Assembly: GCA_027492205.1 (NCBI GenBank)
Contig: JAOZFN010000007.1
Location: forward strand, 303,112 to 367,111
Source: Thermoproteota archaeon
Lineage (GTDB): Archaea; Korarchaeota; Korarchaeia; Korarchaeales; Korarchaeaceae
Direction of reading: 5' to 3'
Length of the DNA: 64,000 bases
Part shown: piece by piece, positions 32,060 to 40,379 of the stretch
Layout of the letters: the number at the start of each line of letters is the position of its first letter
How positions within the stretch are numbered: position 1 is the stretch's first letter
The notes under the pieces: generated by a model
The model's input: only the letters and a program-made list of their open reading frames with translations
Told to the model about the DNA's origin: nothing
Database searches by the model: none
Made by a program: the position numbers and the translations under genes

Positions 32060-32142
32060 GACCCCTTGAGGGTGGGAGAGCGATCCATTCCTCAGTTGCC
32101 CGAGGTGAGATCGCCTCCGCCTTTCGGCGGAGTTGCCCTCCC
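32060..32142 (-). ncRNA. Structured small RNA, copy B
   Basis: On the minus strand it begins GGGAGGGCAACTCCGCC, 25 bases after a TATA (TATTTAAA on plus, 32163-32170). GGGAG pairs CTCCC; TCCGCC-GAAA-GGCGGA forms a GNRA-capped hairpin; GCGATC pairs GATCGC; CCTC pairs GAGG around a GGGCAACT loop. Compared with copy A, the TGCG/CGCA and terminal stems differ on both sides yet still pair, which supports a selected structure. The motif GGGCAAC occurs twice in each copy. Confidence 0.7.
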
Positions 32143-32162
32143 GAGCCACTTCCCGGCCCGGG

Positions 32163-32170
32163 TATTTAAA
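32163..32170 (-). promoter_or_regulatory. TATA box of small RNA copy B
   Basis: TTTAAATA on the minus strand, 25 bases before the RNA start. From here to 32485 I see no gene. A plus-strand GGTATAAAATGG near 32390 is a further TATA-like sequence with no coding frame downstream, so another RNA gene is possible there. Confidence 0.65.
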
Positions 32171-32485
32171 CTAGGGGGCGCCGTCGCACGCGCGCGGAGG
32201 GCGGCCCGCGGGCCGGAGGGACATCGGTCTCGCCCTCCACTTCCGTTCGCTGGACCGATAGGTCTTCCACTCGTCTCGGGAGGATCGTTCACTTGTGGTC
32301 GCTGACCATAATGCGGCGGTCGCCGACCTTGAGACGCGTAAGGGCGTCCGTCGGAGGGATGAGAGGCGCCGCGCGCGTGCCGAGAGAGGTATAAAATGGC
32401 ACGCGCCGCGAATGAGTAAGCTGTTGTTCCTTCGGTCTTCTCGGACGGTTAAACCTGGGGAGAGGGCTCACGGCTCCTCGATCCT

Positions 32486-33439
32486 CTACTCGGAGTTACC
32501 CAGGCTCCTCAGCACGAAGCTCTCGCCCCTATACTCCACCACCCTCACCTCGCCCCTGGCCACCAGCTCGCGGAGGGTCTCATCGGGGTCGAGCCCACCC
32601 CTCTCCAGCAGGGCCCTGGCGTACTCTACCCTCATGGGGTGGACCGATGTTATCGAGAGGAGCGACTCTATCGGGTCTCCCAGGGAGGCGAAGTCTGGCC
32701 CCTCGTGCCCCGTGAGTAGCTCAACTCTGTCAGGCCCCAGTACGTCGGCGAAGATCTCGTGGGCCGCCGTCAGGGTCTCCTCGCTCGGCGGCCTTACGAA
32801 GCGCTCAGCAGGGGGCCTCGTGGGTATGGATACGTACGCCCTTGCCGGATCTAGTGAGGCCAAATACTCCGCAATAGCTTTCAGCTCCTCCGGCGAATCG
32901 TTCACGCCCCTCACCAGCATGGTCTCTGTTATGAGGCGGCCTGAATACTCTCCTGCGAATGCCCTCAGCCCCTCTAGCCTCTCAAGGTGGGGGATGTCGG
33001 GATGCGGTCGATTGATCAGCTTCCAGACTCTCTCTGAGACGGCATCGACTTTGGCGGACACCAGATCGGCCTTGGAGAGGTCCGACCTGACCTCTGGCAG
33101 GTGCACAAGGGAGGCGTTGGTTATCACCGCGACCCTGACGTTCACCCGGGCCTTGATCAGCCCGACGGCCCTCCCGAGGTTCTCGTCGAGGGTGGGCTCG
33201 CCGTCGGGGACGAACGTCACGTAGTCCACCTCCCCCTCCAGCGAGTCGAGGGCCCTCTCCACCGATTCTGCGATGAGGACCGGATCGTAGAACTCCCTCC
33301 TCCTCGCCTCCAGGTGGGGCGTCTTGCCCAGCTGGCAATACACGCAGGAGTAGGTGCAGTGCTTGGGTGGGATGTTGTTGACCCCCAGGGACCTGCCCAA
33401 CCTCCTTGATGGGACCGGGCCGAACACTAACCTCGACAC
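32486..33439 (-). CDS. Radical SAM protein
   Basis: A 317-residue protein. VFGPVPSRRLGRSLGVNNIPPKHCTYSCVYCQLGKT is the hallmark start of a widespread archaeal and bacterial radical SAM family, with the CX3CX2C cluster motif CTYSCVYC near residue 30. The SAM-binding region includes VPDGEPTLDENLG. It is predicted to bind a 4Fe-4S cluster and cleave SAM; the substrate is unknown. A C-terminal segment (DPIESLLSITSVHPMRVEYARALLERGG) reads as a winged-helix. Confidence 0.88.
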   Translation of the reverse strand: MSRLVFGPVPSRRLGRSLGVNNIPPKHCTYSCVYCQLGKTPHLEARRREFYDPVLIAESVERALDSLEGEVDYVTFVPDGEPTLDENLGRAVGLIKARVNVRVAVITNASLVHLPEVRSDLSKADLVSAKVDAVSERVWKLINRPHPDIPHLERLEGLRAFAGEYSGRLITETMLVRGVNDSPEELKAIAEYLASLDPARAYVSIPTRPPAERFVRPPSEETLTAAHEIFADVLGPDRVELLTGHEGPDFASLGDPIESLLSITSVHPMRVEYARALLERGGLDPDETLRELVARGEVRVVEYRGESFVLRSLGNSE

Positions 33440-33640
33440 GCCCCAGCCCCAGGCCAGGGGGATAAATCCATTGCCGAGAATCTTCGGGCACGGAAAAACC
33501 TTCCCATAAGAGGAGGCAGCCTGAGATCGCCCAGTTGCCTCATCTTACGCGCGCCCGCTTGAGTTCGGGGGCGAAGTCCGCGGCCGAGGTGCCCTCCCCC
33601 GCAGCGCCATTTCAGGAGATCTCCCCCGCCAACGGTCGGA

Positions 33641-34552
33641 ATGCGGCCAGTGGCTACGTACTCGATAGTGGCCCGCGACCCCGAGACTGGCCAGCTGGGG
33701 GTGGCCGTCCAGTCCCACTGGTTCTCGGTGGGAAGCGTGGTCCCCTGGGCCGAGGCGGGCGTCGGCGCGGTGGCAACCCAGTCGTTCGCGGAGCCCTCGT
33801 ACGGCCCGCTGGGGCTCGCCCTGATGAGGGCCGGGAAGGACGCGGACGAGGCACTCAGGGCCCTGCTGGAGGTGGACCCCAAGAGAGAGTACAGGCAGGT
33901 AGCGTTCGTAGACTCCTCGGGCCGGGTGGCGGTTCACACCGGGGAGCTGTGCATACCGGAGGCCGGGCACGTCGTCGGAGATGGCTTCAGCGCCCAGGCC
34001 AACCTCATGAGCACGTCTGACGTCTGGCCGGCCATGGCGGAGGCGTACGAGTCTGCGGAGGGAAACCTGGCCCACAGGCTCCTGGCGGCGCTGGAGGCGG
34101 CCGAGGAGGCGGGAGGAGACATCAGGGGGATGCAGTCGGCCGCCATCCTCGTCGTGTCGGGCAGGCTGAGCGGGAGGCCGTGGGGTGAGGTGCTCGTCGA
34201 CCTGAGGGTCGAGGACCATCCGAGGCCTCTGGAGGAGCTCAGGAGGCTCCTCAGGCTTCACGAGGCCTACACTCACTCCAACAGGGGCGACGAGCTCATG
34301 GCCAAGGGTAAGATCGAGGAGGCCCTTGGCGAGTACGGGAGGGCGGCCGCGCTGGCCCCGGAGATCGTGGAGCTGCCGTTCTGGCAGGCGGTGACCCTCG
34401 CCAGCTCAGGGAGAATCGAGGAGTCCCTGCCAATATTCGAGAGGGTGTTCAAGGCCGAGAATAGGTGGGTGGAGGTCCTCAGGAGGCTCCCAAGGGTTGG
34501 AATGCTCGAGGAGGATGTGGTGAGGGGGATACTCAAGTCACTGGGCCGGTAG
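33641..34552 (+). CDS. DUF1028 family Ntn-hydrolase-like protein
   Basis: A 303-residue protein with the full DUF1028 pattern: TYSIVARDPETGQLGVAVQSHWFSVGSVVPWAEAGVGAVATQ at the start, then GLALMRAGKDADEAL and GHVVGDGFSAQANLM. The family has an Ntn-hydrolase-like fold with no confirmed reaction. The last 80 residues (AYTHSNRGDELMAKGKIEEALGEYGRAAAL...FWQAVTLASSGRIEESLPIFERV) are two TPR-like repeats, a known extension in this family. It is monocistronic; 33440-33640 has no other gene. Confidence 0.9.
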   Translation: MRPVATYSIVARDPETGQLGVAVQSHWFSVGSVVPWAEAGVGAVATQSFAEPSYGPLGLALMRAGKDADEALRALLEVDPKREYRQVAFVDSSGRVAVHTGELCIPEAGHVVGDGFSAQANLMSTSDVWPAMAEAYESAEGNLAHRLLAALEAAEEAGGDIRGMQSAAILVVSGRLSGRPWGEVLVDLRVEDHPRPLEELRRLLRLHEAYTHSNRGDELMAKGKIEEALGEYGRAAALAPEIVELPFWQAVTLASSGRIEESLPIFERVFKAENRWVEVLRRLPRVGMLEEDVVRGILKSLGR

Positions 34553-34584
34553 CGGGCAACGTCGGAGCGCCCACCTGGCTTCTC

Positions 34585-35100
34585 TCAGCTTTGAGACTCC
34601 CTCAACATCCTGGCCTTCTCCAGATACCTCCTCTCCTCCTCGGCCACCCACGACCTAGGATCTACCCTCCTCAGCTCGCCGTCGGAGGTCCTGATGACCA
34701 CCGACGTTATCCCAGCGTTGATTATGGCCCTTCTACACCTCTCGCAGGGCATGGCCTCCGTGAGTTCGCCGGTCCTGGCATCCCTACCAGCGATGTAGAG
34801 GGTCCCGCCTACCAAGCTCACCCCGCTCCTGGCCGCATTGATTATGGCGTTTTCCTCGGCATGTACGGCCGGGCAGAAGTCGTATCCGGTCCCCTTGGGC
34901 ATGTTGGCCAATTCCTTCAGGCAAAATCCAAACTCGTCGCAGTGCTTCATCCCCCTGGCCGGGCCGTTGTAGCCCGTGGAGACTATTGTGTCCCCGACCA
35001 CGATCACGGCCCCATATTTGCGGAGGAGGCACGTGGACCTCTCTAACACAACCTCGGCTATGCGGAGAAAGTACTCCTCCTTGGAGGGTCTGCCGGACAC
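34585..35100 (-). CDS. Deoxycytidylate (dCMP) deaminase
   Basis: A 171-residue zinc-dependent deaminase. Zinc ligands are in CPAVHAEENAI and AMPCERCRRAIINAG; SRPSKEEYFLRIAEVVLERSTCLLRKYGAVIV is the family start and GYNGPARGMKHCDEFGFC the extra ComEB-type zinc/allosteric region. It converts dCMP to dUMP for thymidylate synthesis. Single gene. Confidence 0.93.
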   Translation of the reverse strand: MSGRPSKEEYFLRIAEVVLERSTCLLRKYGAVIVVGDTIVSTGYNGPARGMKHCDEFGFCLKELANMPKGTGYDFCPAVHAEENAIINAARSGVSLVGGTLYIAGRDARTGELTEAMPCERCRRAIINAGITSVVIRTSDGELRRVDPRSWVAEEERRYLEKARMLRESQS

Positions 35101-35194
35101 CGGCCTCTCGACGGGGCGTTGAATTTAACGCTCTCGCGATCCACTGGACTCGCCGACCAGATCAACTCGGCCTGTCCTGCGCTGGTGACTCAGA

Positions 35195-36334
35195 TCAGTG
35201 GCCGAGGAGCTCGTCCAGCTCTGCCATGAACTTCCTCTCGATCCTCTTCTTGACCGCGTACGGGAAGCGGCCCAGCAGGGCAATCCTCTTCCCGTAGGCC
35301 AGGACGGCCCGGCCAGCTCCCAGCGAGACGAGGCACCTGGGAGACTGAACTGAGAACCTTATCTTGTGGATCCTGGGTGGCAGACCCCTCAGATCCCTCC
35401 AGATGTTCTCTGCTATGGTCTCCCCCTGAAACATGGCCTCCTCAGCCATCTTGGCGGCCCACTTCCCACCCACCTCGAGGTGCACGCAGTCCCCGGCCGC
35501 ATAGGCGCCCTGGGCCCCGATAACCCTCATGTGCTCATCCACGGCCATGAATCGGCCCCTCTTGTACTTCCTCGACAGGCGCTCGACCGGCTCGGGCGGC
35601 ACGACTCCGGCGGTCCAGGCTGCGGCCTCGAACTCCAACTCCTCTCCACCCTCGAGGATTGCTTTACCCTCCTCCACCCTCTCCACGCCCTTTCCGAGGA
35701 TGAACCCAACGCCCCTAGACTCCAGGAAGGACTTGGCCAGCTCTCCCGCCCTCGCGTTCCCCATGCAGGGGGCGGCCCTCTCCAGCTTCTCCACTATCGT
35801 GACCCTGAAGTCTGCCCCCAGCCTCTCGCCCAGGTCCACGACCTCTCCCGCCACTTCGACACCCGTCAGGCCGGCGCCCACTACCAGTACCGTCCCTCCT
35901 GAGGCTTCGCTCAGGAGCTGGCGAAATCTCATCGTGTCGTCCACCCTGTAAGTGGTGGTAGCTGAGCTGGGGAGTCCGCCCGGAGGCGTCCAAGGCCTTG
36001 CCCCTATGCCGACCGCCAGGTAGTCGTAGTCCAGAATCTCACCCGTATCCAGCGTGACCTTCTTCTCCTCCAGCCGGAGCCCCGTCACCCTCGCCCTTAT
36101 CAGGTCCGCGCCGTGGGACTTTAGGGCGGGGGAGACGTCCCGCCGTATCTCCTCTGGGTTCACCTTGTCGGACACAAGCTCCGGGGCGGATGGCAGGTAC
36201 TCAAAGGAGCCGGAGGCCGATACGAAGATCACCTCCAGCCTGCCCAGGAGATCTCTATGTATCAGCCCCCTTAGAACGCCCAGGCCGGCGAATCCGGTTC
36301 CGAGGACGAGGAGTCTCGGGTTCCCGCCTGACAT
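35195..36334 (-). CDS. NADH dehydrogenase-like FAD pyridine nucleotide oxidoreductase
   Basis: From ATG 36334 the protein is 379 residues; the track adds 21 upstream codons with no family match. LLVLGTGFAGLGVLRGL is the FAD-binding GxGxxG, VLVVGAGLTGVEVAGEV the NAD-binding one and GAYAAGDCVHLE the C-terminal FAD motif. This is the NDH-2/sulfide quinone oxidoreductase-like layout. The active-site cysteines of SQR are not evident, so type II NADH:quinone oxidoreductase is the better guess. No membrane helix is obvious; the C-terminal basic amphipathic helix (KKRIERKFMAELDEL) may attach it to the membrane. Confidence 0.82.
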   Translation of the reverse strand: MSGGNPRLLVLGTGFAGLGVLRGLIHRDLLGRLEVIFVSASGSFEYLPSAPELVSDKVNPEEIRRDVSPALKSHGADLIRARVTGLRLEEKKVTLDTGEILDYDYLAVGIGARPWTPPGGLPSSATTTYRVDDTMRFRQLLSEASGGTVLVVGAGLTGVEVAGEVVDLGERLGADFRVTIVEKLERAAPCMGNARAGELAKSFLESRGVGFILGKGVERVEEGKAILEGGEELEFEAAAWTAGVVPPEPVERLSRKYKRGRFMAVDEHMRVIGAQGAYAAGDCVHLEVGGKWAAKMAEEAMFQGETIAENIWRDLRGLPPRIHKIRFSVQSPRCLVSLGAGRAVLAYGKRIALLGRFPYAVKKRIERKFMAELDELLGH

Positions 36335-36493
36335 CCTGCGGCAATCGCTTACCTCACAAAAATCCTTTTGGAGGCCACTTAGCCGCTTTTGGGTCATTGA
36401 GGTCTGGGCCGCGGCCAGCGCGCCGCAACCCGAGGGGCTCCCTCCGGACTAGGGCTTTTATTGGCAACCCCGCGTGGGCATCATCCGGTAGAG

Positions 36494-37693
36494 TTGGAGC
36501 TTCTAACGCTTGCCTTGGTCGGTCTGCTGGCTCTTATAGCTCCGCTGATCTCTAAGGTAACCGAGGTACCCTGCGTGGTCCTGGAGATCGCGCTGGGGAT
36601 CGTTTTCGGGCAATCCGTGCTGGGCCTAGTCAGAGTGGAGGGCCCATGGACCACCTTTCTATTCGACTTCGGGCTGATCTACCTCCTGTTCATGGCTGGA
36701 CTTGAGGTCGAGGCCAGGTTTCTCCGACAGAACGCGGTCGACTCGATGGTAATAGGCGTGCTATCGACGCTAGTGCCCCTCGCCATGGGATACTCCTTCG
36801 GCTGGGCGGTGGGGTTCTCGCCCGAGCTGACCGGCGTCATATTCTCTACGACCTCCGTCGGCGTGGTCCTGCCCGCCGCCAAGGAGCTGGAGCACCTCTT
36901 TCAGGGGCTAGCCGGACGTTCGGGTGAGGTCCCGTTCCACAAGCTGCTGATAGGGGCGACTGCCGTCTCAGACATGCTCAGCATGTTCATGCTCGCCTTC
37001 ATGATAGAGAGGAGGGGCGCAAACATCCAGACCCTGGCGCTGATAGCGGCGGCCGGCGTCCTGCTCCTCCCGTTCTACCGAGCCCTCCAGGCCTACGGCA
37101 GGCTCGCCAACAGGATGATTGAGCTGGAGAGGAGGTACCACTTCACCACCCGGATGAGCATGGTACTCATGATAGTGCTCGCCGCGGCGGCAGAGCTCAT
37201 CGGCGTTCACGCGGTAGTGGGCTCTTTCTTCGCTGGGGTGCTCGTGTCAGTGCTCACGGAGGGGTACGAGAGGCTGGGAGAGAGCCTGATATCCTTTGGC
37301 TACTCTCTCTTCCTCCCGGCGTTCTTCCTCCTGGCCGGGGCAAAGGTGAACCTGCCGGAGGTGGCTGCCGCCGGGGAGCTGTGGCTCCTGCCTGCCTTTC
37401 TCGCGCTTAGCTACGTCGGAAAGCTCGTTGGGGTGTACGTACCCGCCAGGCTACGCGGGCACAGCAAAGAGGTCTCCCTCACCATGGGGACGCTGATGTG
37501 GGCGAAGCTGAGCCTGGTCATCGCGGCATCGGAGGCGGCGCTGAGGCTCGGCTTGGTGGACGTTAGCGTCTACTCGACGGCGGTCCTGTTCGCCCTCTTC
37601 ACCGTTCTGCTGGCTCCGCTCGCGGCCAAGATACTGGCGTCCAAGACGGCGGTAGACGTGGCCAAGGCCCAGAGGCTCGGAGAGGTGATCTAA
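36494..37693 (+). CDS. CPA2-type cation/H+ antiporter
   Basis: About 399 residues starting at TTG 36494, placed after a TATA (CTTTTATT near 36452); the track start at 36461 would be too near that box. It has about 12 hydrophobic segments, beginning ELLTLALVGLLALIAPLISKV. The pattern EVPCVVLEIALGIVFGQSVLG and LFDFGLIYLLFMAGLEVEARF is typical of the Kef/NapA-like CPA2 family, and IGATAVSDMLSMFML carries the ion-binding Asp region. Expected to exchange Na+ or K+ for H+ across the cell membrane. No regulatory TrkA-N domain is attached. Confidence 0.88.
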   Translation: MELLTLALVGLLALIAPLISKVTEVPCVVLEIALGIVFGQSVLGLVRVEGPWTTFLFDFGLIYLLFMAGLEVEARFLRQNAVDSMVIGVLSTLVPLAMGYSFGWAVGFSPELTGVIFSTTSVGVVLPAAKELEHLFQGLAGRSGEVPFHKLLIGATAVSDMLSMFMLAFMIERRGANIQTLALIAAAGVLLLPFYRALQAYGRLANRMIELERRYHFTTRMSMVLMIVLAAAAELIGVHAVVGSFFAGVLVSVLTEGYERLGESLISFGYSLFLPAFFLLAGAKVNLPEVAAAGELWLLPAFLALSYVGKLVGVYVPARLRGHSKEVSLTMGTLMWAKLSLVIAASEAALRLGLVDVSVYSTAVLFALFTVLLAPLAAKILASKTAVDVAKAQRLGEVI

Positions 37694-37741
37694 TCCCCGC
37701 GCCCCCATCTATTTCACTCAGGAAAGGCCCCGACCCTGAAG

Positions 37742-37891
37742 CTACCACTTGAGCGCCCTCTTGAGGATCCAGTAGATCACCAGCGCCAAGAGAGCTATCA
37801 GGATGATCCTCACTAAGAGCCAGACTATCCTCCACAATAGGATCGCGAGAGCCAGGGCCACCAGCAGCAACAGCGCGTCCCTAACGCGCAT
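37742..37891 (-). CDS. Small membrane protein
   Basis: A 49-residue frame too short for the track, almost entirely hydrophobic: ALLLLVALALAILLW, then RIVWLLVRIILIALLALVIYWILK, with a basic ending. An ATG three codons earlier (37900) is an alternative. A TATA-like GCTTATAGG lies about 20-25 bases upstream, within the end of the upstream deaminase gene. Coding is likely but unproven. Confidence 0.55.
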   Translation of the reverse strand: MRVRDALLLLVALALAILLWRIVWLLVRIILIALLALVIYWILKRALKW

Positions 37892-37915
37892 CCCAAGCAT
37901 TCAGTCGGGGCGGGC

Positions 37916-38995
37916 CTATAAGCTTGGCCCGCCCTCCCTCCTGAGGAACTCCCTGACGCGCGGCGGGAGGTCCCCCTCGCCGACCCCCTCGAGGTGGGGG
38001 GTGAGGTCCACCGAGTTGAAGGTGTCCCAGAAGAGGAGCGGGCCCCTCGCCCCGGCAATGGCCTTGGCGAGGAGGGCCGCGAAGGCCTTCGCGGTGTACG
38101 TGAGGTCCAGCTCCACGCCGTCGGTCCCGAGCAGGAGTTCCCTGGCCTCCACGGCCTCCCGCGTGGGGGCGCCGTATCCGGGTCCGTAGAAGCCGTGGAT
38201 CACCTCCAGGTCGGAGGGGCTGAATCTGAGGTCGGGGACCGAGTCCGACCGAGACCTGAGGAGCCTGACAACCCTGTTGGCCAGGTCGGCCACCCTCCTC
38301 GCGTTGCCTATCCTCTCTGGAGTGACCCTGACCCCGACCAGCCTCGAGTCCAGACCCGCGAGCCTCAGCCCGACCAGCAGGCCGGCCAGCGTTCCCCCGG
38401 TTCCGAGCGCGAGGTAGATCTCCCGGGGCTCGGGCAGCTCTCCGGAGTCGACCTGGCGAGCCAGCTCCAGCCCGGCGTCGACGAAGCCGAGGGCCCCCAG
38501 GGGGGAGGAGCCGCCGAGGGGGAGGGTGTAGATCCCTCTCCTGGTGAGCTTGATCCAAGCCACGATCAGCGCCCTCTCCAGGGAGTTCCTGGCCAGGTGC
38601 ACCTCGGCCCCAAACTTCACGTCCAGGAGGAGGTTCCTCCTCACGTGAGGGTTGATCGGCTGGGGGTGGAGGACCAGTATAGATCTGAGGCCGAGCCTGC
38701 GGGAGTGTATGGTCGTCGCCAGGCAGTGATTAGACCCGAGGCCGCCGAACGTGAGCACGTACCTCTTTCCTCGCCTCTTCGCGTCGGCCAGGGTGAACTC
38801 CAGCTTCCGAACCTTGTTACCCCCGTAGTGACTTGAGGAGCGGTCGTCTCTTTTGATCCAGATCTCGCAGAGCTCTTCAGACTCACACAGACCCTCTAGC
38901 CTGTGGACGGGGGTGGGAAGGTCCCCAAGGCTCGTCCAAGGGATTCTCCCCTCCAGCTCTGGATGCTCCTCGAAGAGCCAGGGGCGCGCCCTCAT
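37916..38995 (-). CDS. PLP-dependent deaminase/D-cysteine desulfhydrase family
   Basis: A 359-residue fold-type II PLP enzyme. LCEIWIKRDDRSSSHYGGNKVRKLEF carries the PLP-binding lysine in the GGNKxRKLE motif of the ACC deaminase/D-cysteine desulfhydrase family. FGGLGSNHCLATTIHSRRLGL and LALGTGGTLAGLLVGLRLAG (PLP phosphate loop) follow. DSRLVGVRVTPERIGN and VELDLTYTAKAFAAL are further blocks. The substrate cannot be decided from sequence. Confidence 0.88.
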   Translation of the reverse strand: MRARPWLFEEHPELEGRIPWTSLGDLPTPVHRLEGLCESEELCEIWIKRDDRSSSHYGGNKVRKLEFTLADAKRRGKRYVLTFGGLGSNHCLATTIHSRRLGLRSILVLHPQPINPHVRRNLLLDVKFGAEVHLARNSLERALIVAWIKLTRRGIYTLPLGGSSPLGALGFVDAGLELARQVDSGELPEPREIYLALGTGGTLAGLLVGLRLAGLDSRLVGVRVTPERIGNARRVADLANRVVRLLRSRSDSVPDLRFSPSDLEVIHGFYGPGYGAPTREAVEARELLLGTDGVELDLTYTAKAFAALLAKAIAGARGPLLFWDTFNSVDLTPHLEGVGEGDLPPRVREFLRREGGPSL

Positions 38996-39048
38996 CGAGT
39001 CGACGCTCCAGCGCAGGATATAACCCCCCTGCGCCCACTCGGCCCCGC

Positions 39049-39056
39049 CTTTTATT
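39049..39056 (+). promoter_or_regulatory. TATA box of the small-protein operon
   Basis: CTTTTATT lies about 25 bases before the ATG at 39077, as expected for a leaderless operon start. Confidence 0.65.
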
Positions 39057-39076
39057 CCGATAGACCACGCGCCGCG

Positions 39077-39310
39077 ATGCGGATCCCTGGGAGGTTGATA
39101 TCCTTTCCGCTCCGGCGCGGACCGAGCCTAGATGCCAGCAGGGAGAGGGTCAGGAGGCACCTCCGGGAGGTCATCGCGGAGGTCAGGGTCGTCAACCCCG
39201 CGGCCAGCGAGGCAGCCGAGGCGCTAGCGGCCCTCATGGTTGGGCTGCTGACGGCCAGCGAGGGGGAGGCTCGGGAGCTGGCCAGGCTGCTGGGGGTGGG
39301 TCGTGAGTGA
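39077..39310 (+). CDS. Small helical protein, first gene of pilus-side operon
   Basis: A 77-residue protein from ATG 39077. It is helical and charged (SRERVRRHLREVIAEV; AAEALAALMVGLLTASEGEARELARLL). No family recognised. Its stop overlaps the next start (GTGA). It begins a run of seven tiny, tightly overlapping genes, mostly membrane-anchored, next to a Tad-like pilus locus; a role in pilus assembly is inferred from position only. Confidence 0.6.
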   Translation: MRIPGRLISFPLRRGPSLDASRERVRRHLREVIAEVRVVNPAASEAAEALAALMVGLLTASEGEARELARLLGVGRE

Positions 39311-39729
39311 ACGAGACGCTAGCTTACGCCCTGATCGGTCTCGTCTCAGCGGCTGCGATGTTGGGCCTCGTCTCGGGGCCCATGAGGGAGGCTGCGGAGA
39401 GGGTGGACCGGAGGGTGACGGCGGCGAGCGAGTGGACCCTCGGCGGGGCCGTGAGCAACTGCGTGTCGGCCGTAATAGGAGGGGGGACCTGCAGAACTCG
39501 GGCGTTCGTTCCGGTGGAACTCGTGGTCGAGGTCAAGGGGGGTCGGGTCATAGTCTGGGACAACGAGAGCCTGGCCAAGTTCACGGTCGAGTTCCCGGTT
39601 GAGGTGAGGCTCCTGAACGGGCAGACGTACCCCTGGCACCCTGAGAACAAGGTCCGCGTGGTCAGGGGGTTCGTCTGGGTCGAGGCGGCCTGGGCCGACG
39701 GGACCGTGCTGCTGGAGGTGGGGGGGTAG
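39307..39729 (+). CDS. Single-pass envelope protein, possible minor pilin
   Basis: A 140-residue protein with an N-terminal hydrophobic segment (LAYALIGLVSAAAMLGLVSG) and a strand-rich outer domain (VPVELVVEVKGGRVIVWDN...TVEFPVEVRLLNGQTYPW). This is the layout of type IV pilin-like proteins, but no clear prepilin peptidase site is visible. Two cysteines (NCVSAVIGGGTC) could form a disulphide. Start GTG in the previous stop. Confidence 0.6.
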   Translation: MNETLAYALIGLVSAAAMLGLVSGPMREAAERVDRRVTAASEWTLGGAVSNCVSAVIGGGTCRTRAFVPVELVVEVKGGRVIVWDNESLAKFTVEFPVEVRLLNGQTYPWHPENKVRVVRGFVWVEAAWADGTVLLEVGG

Positions 39730-39998
39730 TGAGGAGGGTGCTCAGGGAGTCGCTCGGCATCGCGCTGAACGCCACCCTCCTGCTGAGCGCCCTGGCCATG
39801 GGCGCCCTCCTGCGCGGCCTGGGAGAGCTGGCCTCAAGCGCCCGGCTCAGGGAGGACCTCTCGAGGCTGAGGGAGAGGGCCGAGTCACTTCGCGTCGTCA
39901 CCGTGGTCAGGTACCCGTGGGGGGCCGAGGTCCAGGTTCCGCCAGGAGCGGGCGGCTTCGGGGAGGGAGGTGGGCGGGTTGTCGGAGGAGGCGGCTGA
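39729..39998 (+). CDS. Small single-pass membrane protein
   Basis: An 89-residue protein: RRVLRESLGIALNATLLLSALAMG is a basic lead into a hydrophobic segment, with a possible cleavage after SLG in prepilin style. A coiled-coil-like stretch (SARLREDLSRLRERAESL) follows, then a Gly-rich tail. Overlaps both neighbours. Confidence 0.55.
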   Translation: MRRVLRESLGIALNATLLLSALAMGALLRGLGELASSARLREDLSRLRERAESLRVVTVVRYPWGAEVQVPPGAGGFGEGGGRVVGGGG

Positions 39999-40107
39999 CG
40001 CGATCGGGGACCTGCTCTGGCTCGCCCTGGTGATCGCCGCGCTCGTCGCGGCGACGCTGGCCGCGGCTCAGAGGCCGAGCCCGCTGCCGCTGGGGGTGAT
40101 ACCGTGA
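39979..40107 (+). CDS. Very small membrane protein
   Basis: A 42-residue frame from TTG 39979 (a GTG nine bases earlier is possible): acidic start, then LLWLALVIAALVAATLAAA, a single membrane helix. It overlaps the genes before and after, including a GTGA junction at 40104, and fills what would otherwise be a gap in an operon with no other gaps. Not in the track because of its size. Confidence 0.5.
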   Translation: MSEEAADAIGDLLWLALVIAALVAATLAAAQRPSPLPLGVIP

Positions 40108-40379
40108 GGGTCCTGTGGCTGTCGGTGGGCGCGCTGACGGTGGTTGTGCTGGCCGGCTATGCCCTCCTGGGATACCAAGGCCCCGGGTGGGTGATCGCCT
40201 GCAGGGACTCACAGGCCGGCGGGCTCGTCGACGCGCTCAAAGAGGAGGGGGTGAGGCTCGTCTGGGAGGGCGTGGCAGAGGTGGACGGCAGGCTGAACCT
40301 CTCCTGCCCGCTGTCGGCGAGGGTGGTGATCCCGCTCCCTGAGGGGCTGAACCACACCGTTGAGGTGGGGGGAGGGTGA
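40104..40379 (+). CDS. Small single-pass envelope protein
   Basis: A 91-residue protein: VLWLSVGALTVVVLAGYALLG is an N-terminal membrane anchor; the rest is a soluble domain (ACRDSQAGGLVDALKEEGVRLVWEG) with two cysteines. Overlaps both neighbours by four bases. Possible minor pilin-like subunit. Confidence 0.6.
   Translation: MRVLWLSVGALTVVVLAGYALLGYQGPGWVIACRDSQAGGLVDALKEEGVRLVWEGVAEVDGRLNLSCPLSARVVIPLPEGLNHTVEVGGG

Noticed and set aside
32289-33224. 309-residue plus-strand ORF
   Set aside because: Shadow of the radical SAM gene on the minus strand; Ser/Arg-rich with no domains.
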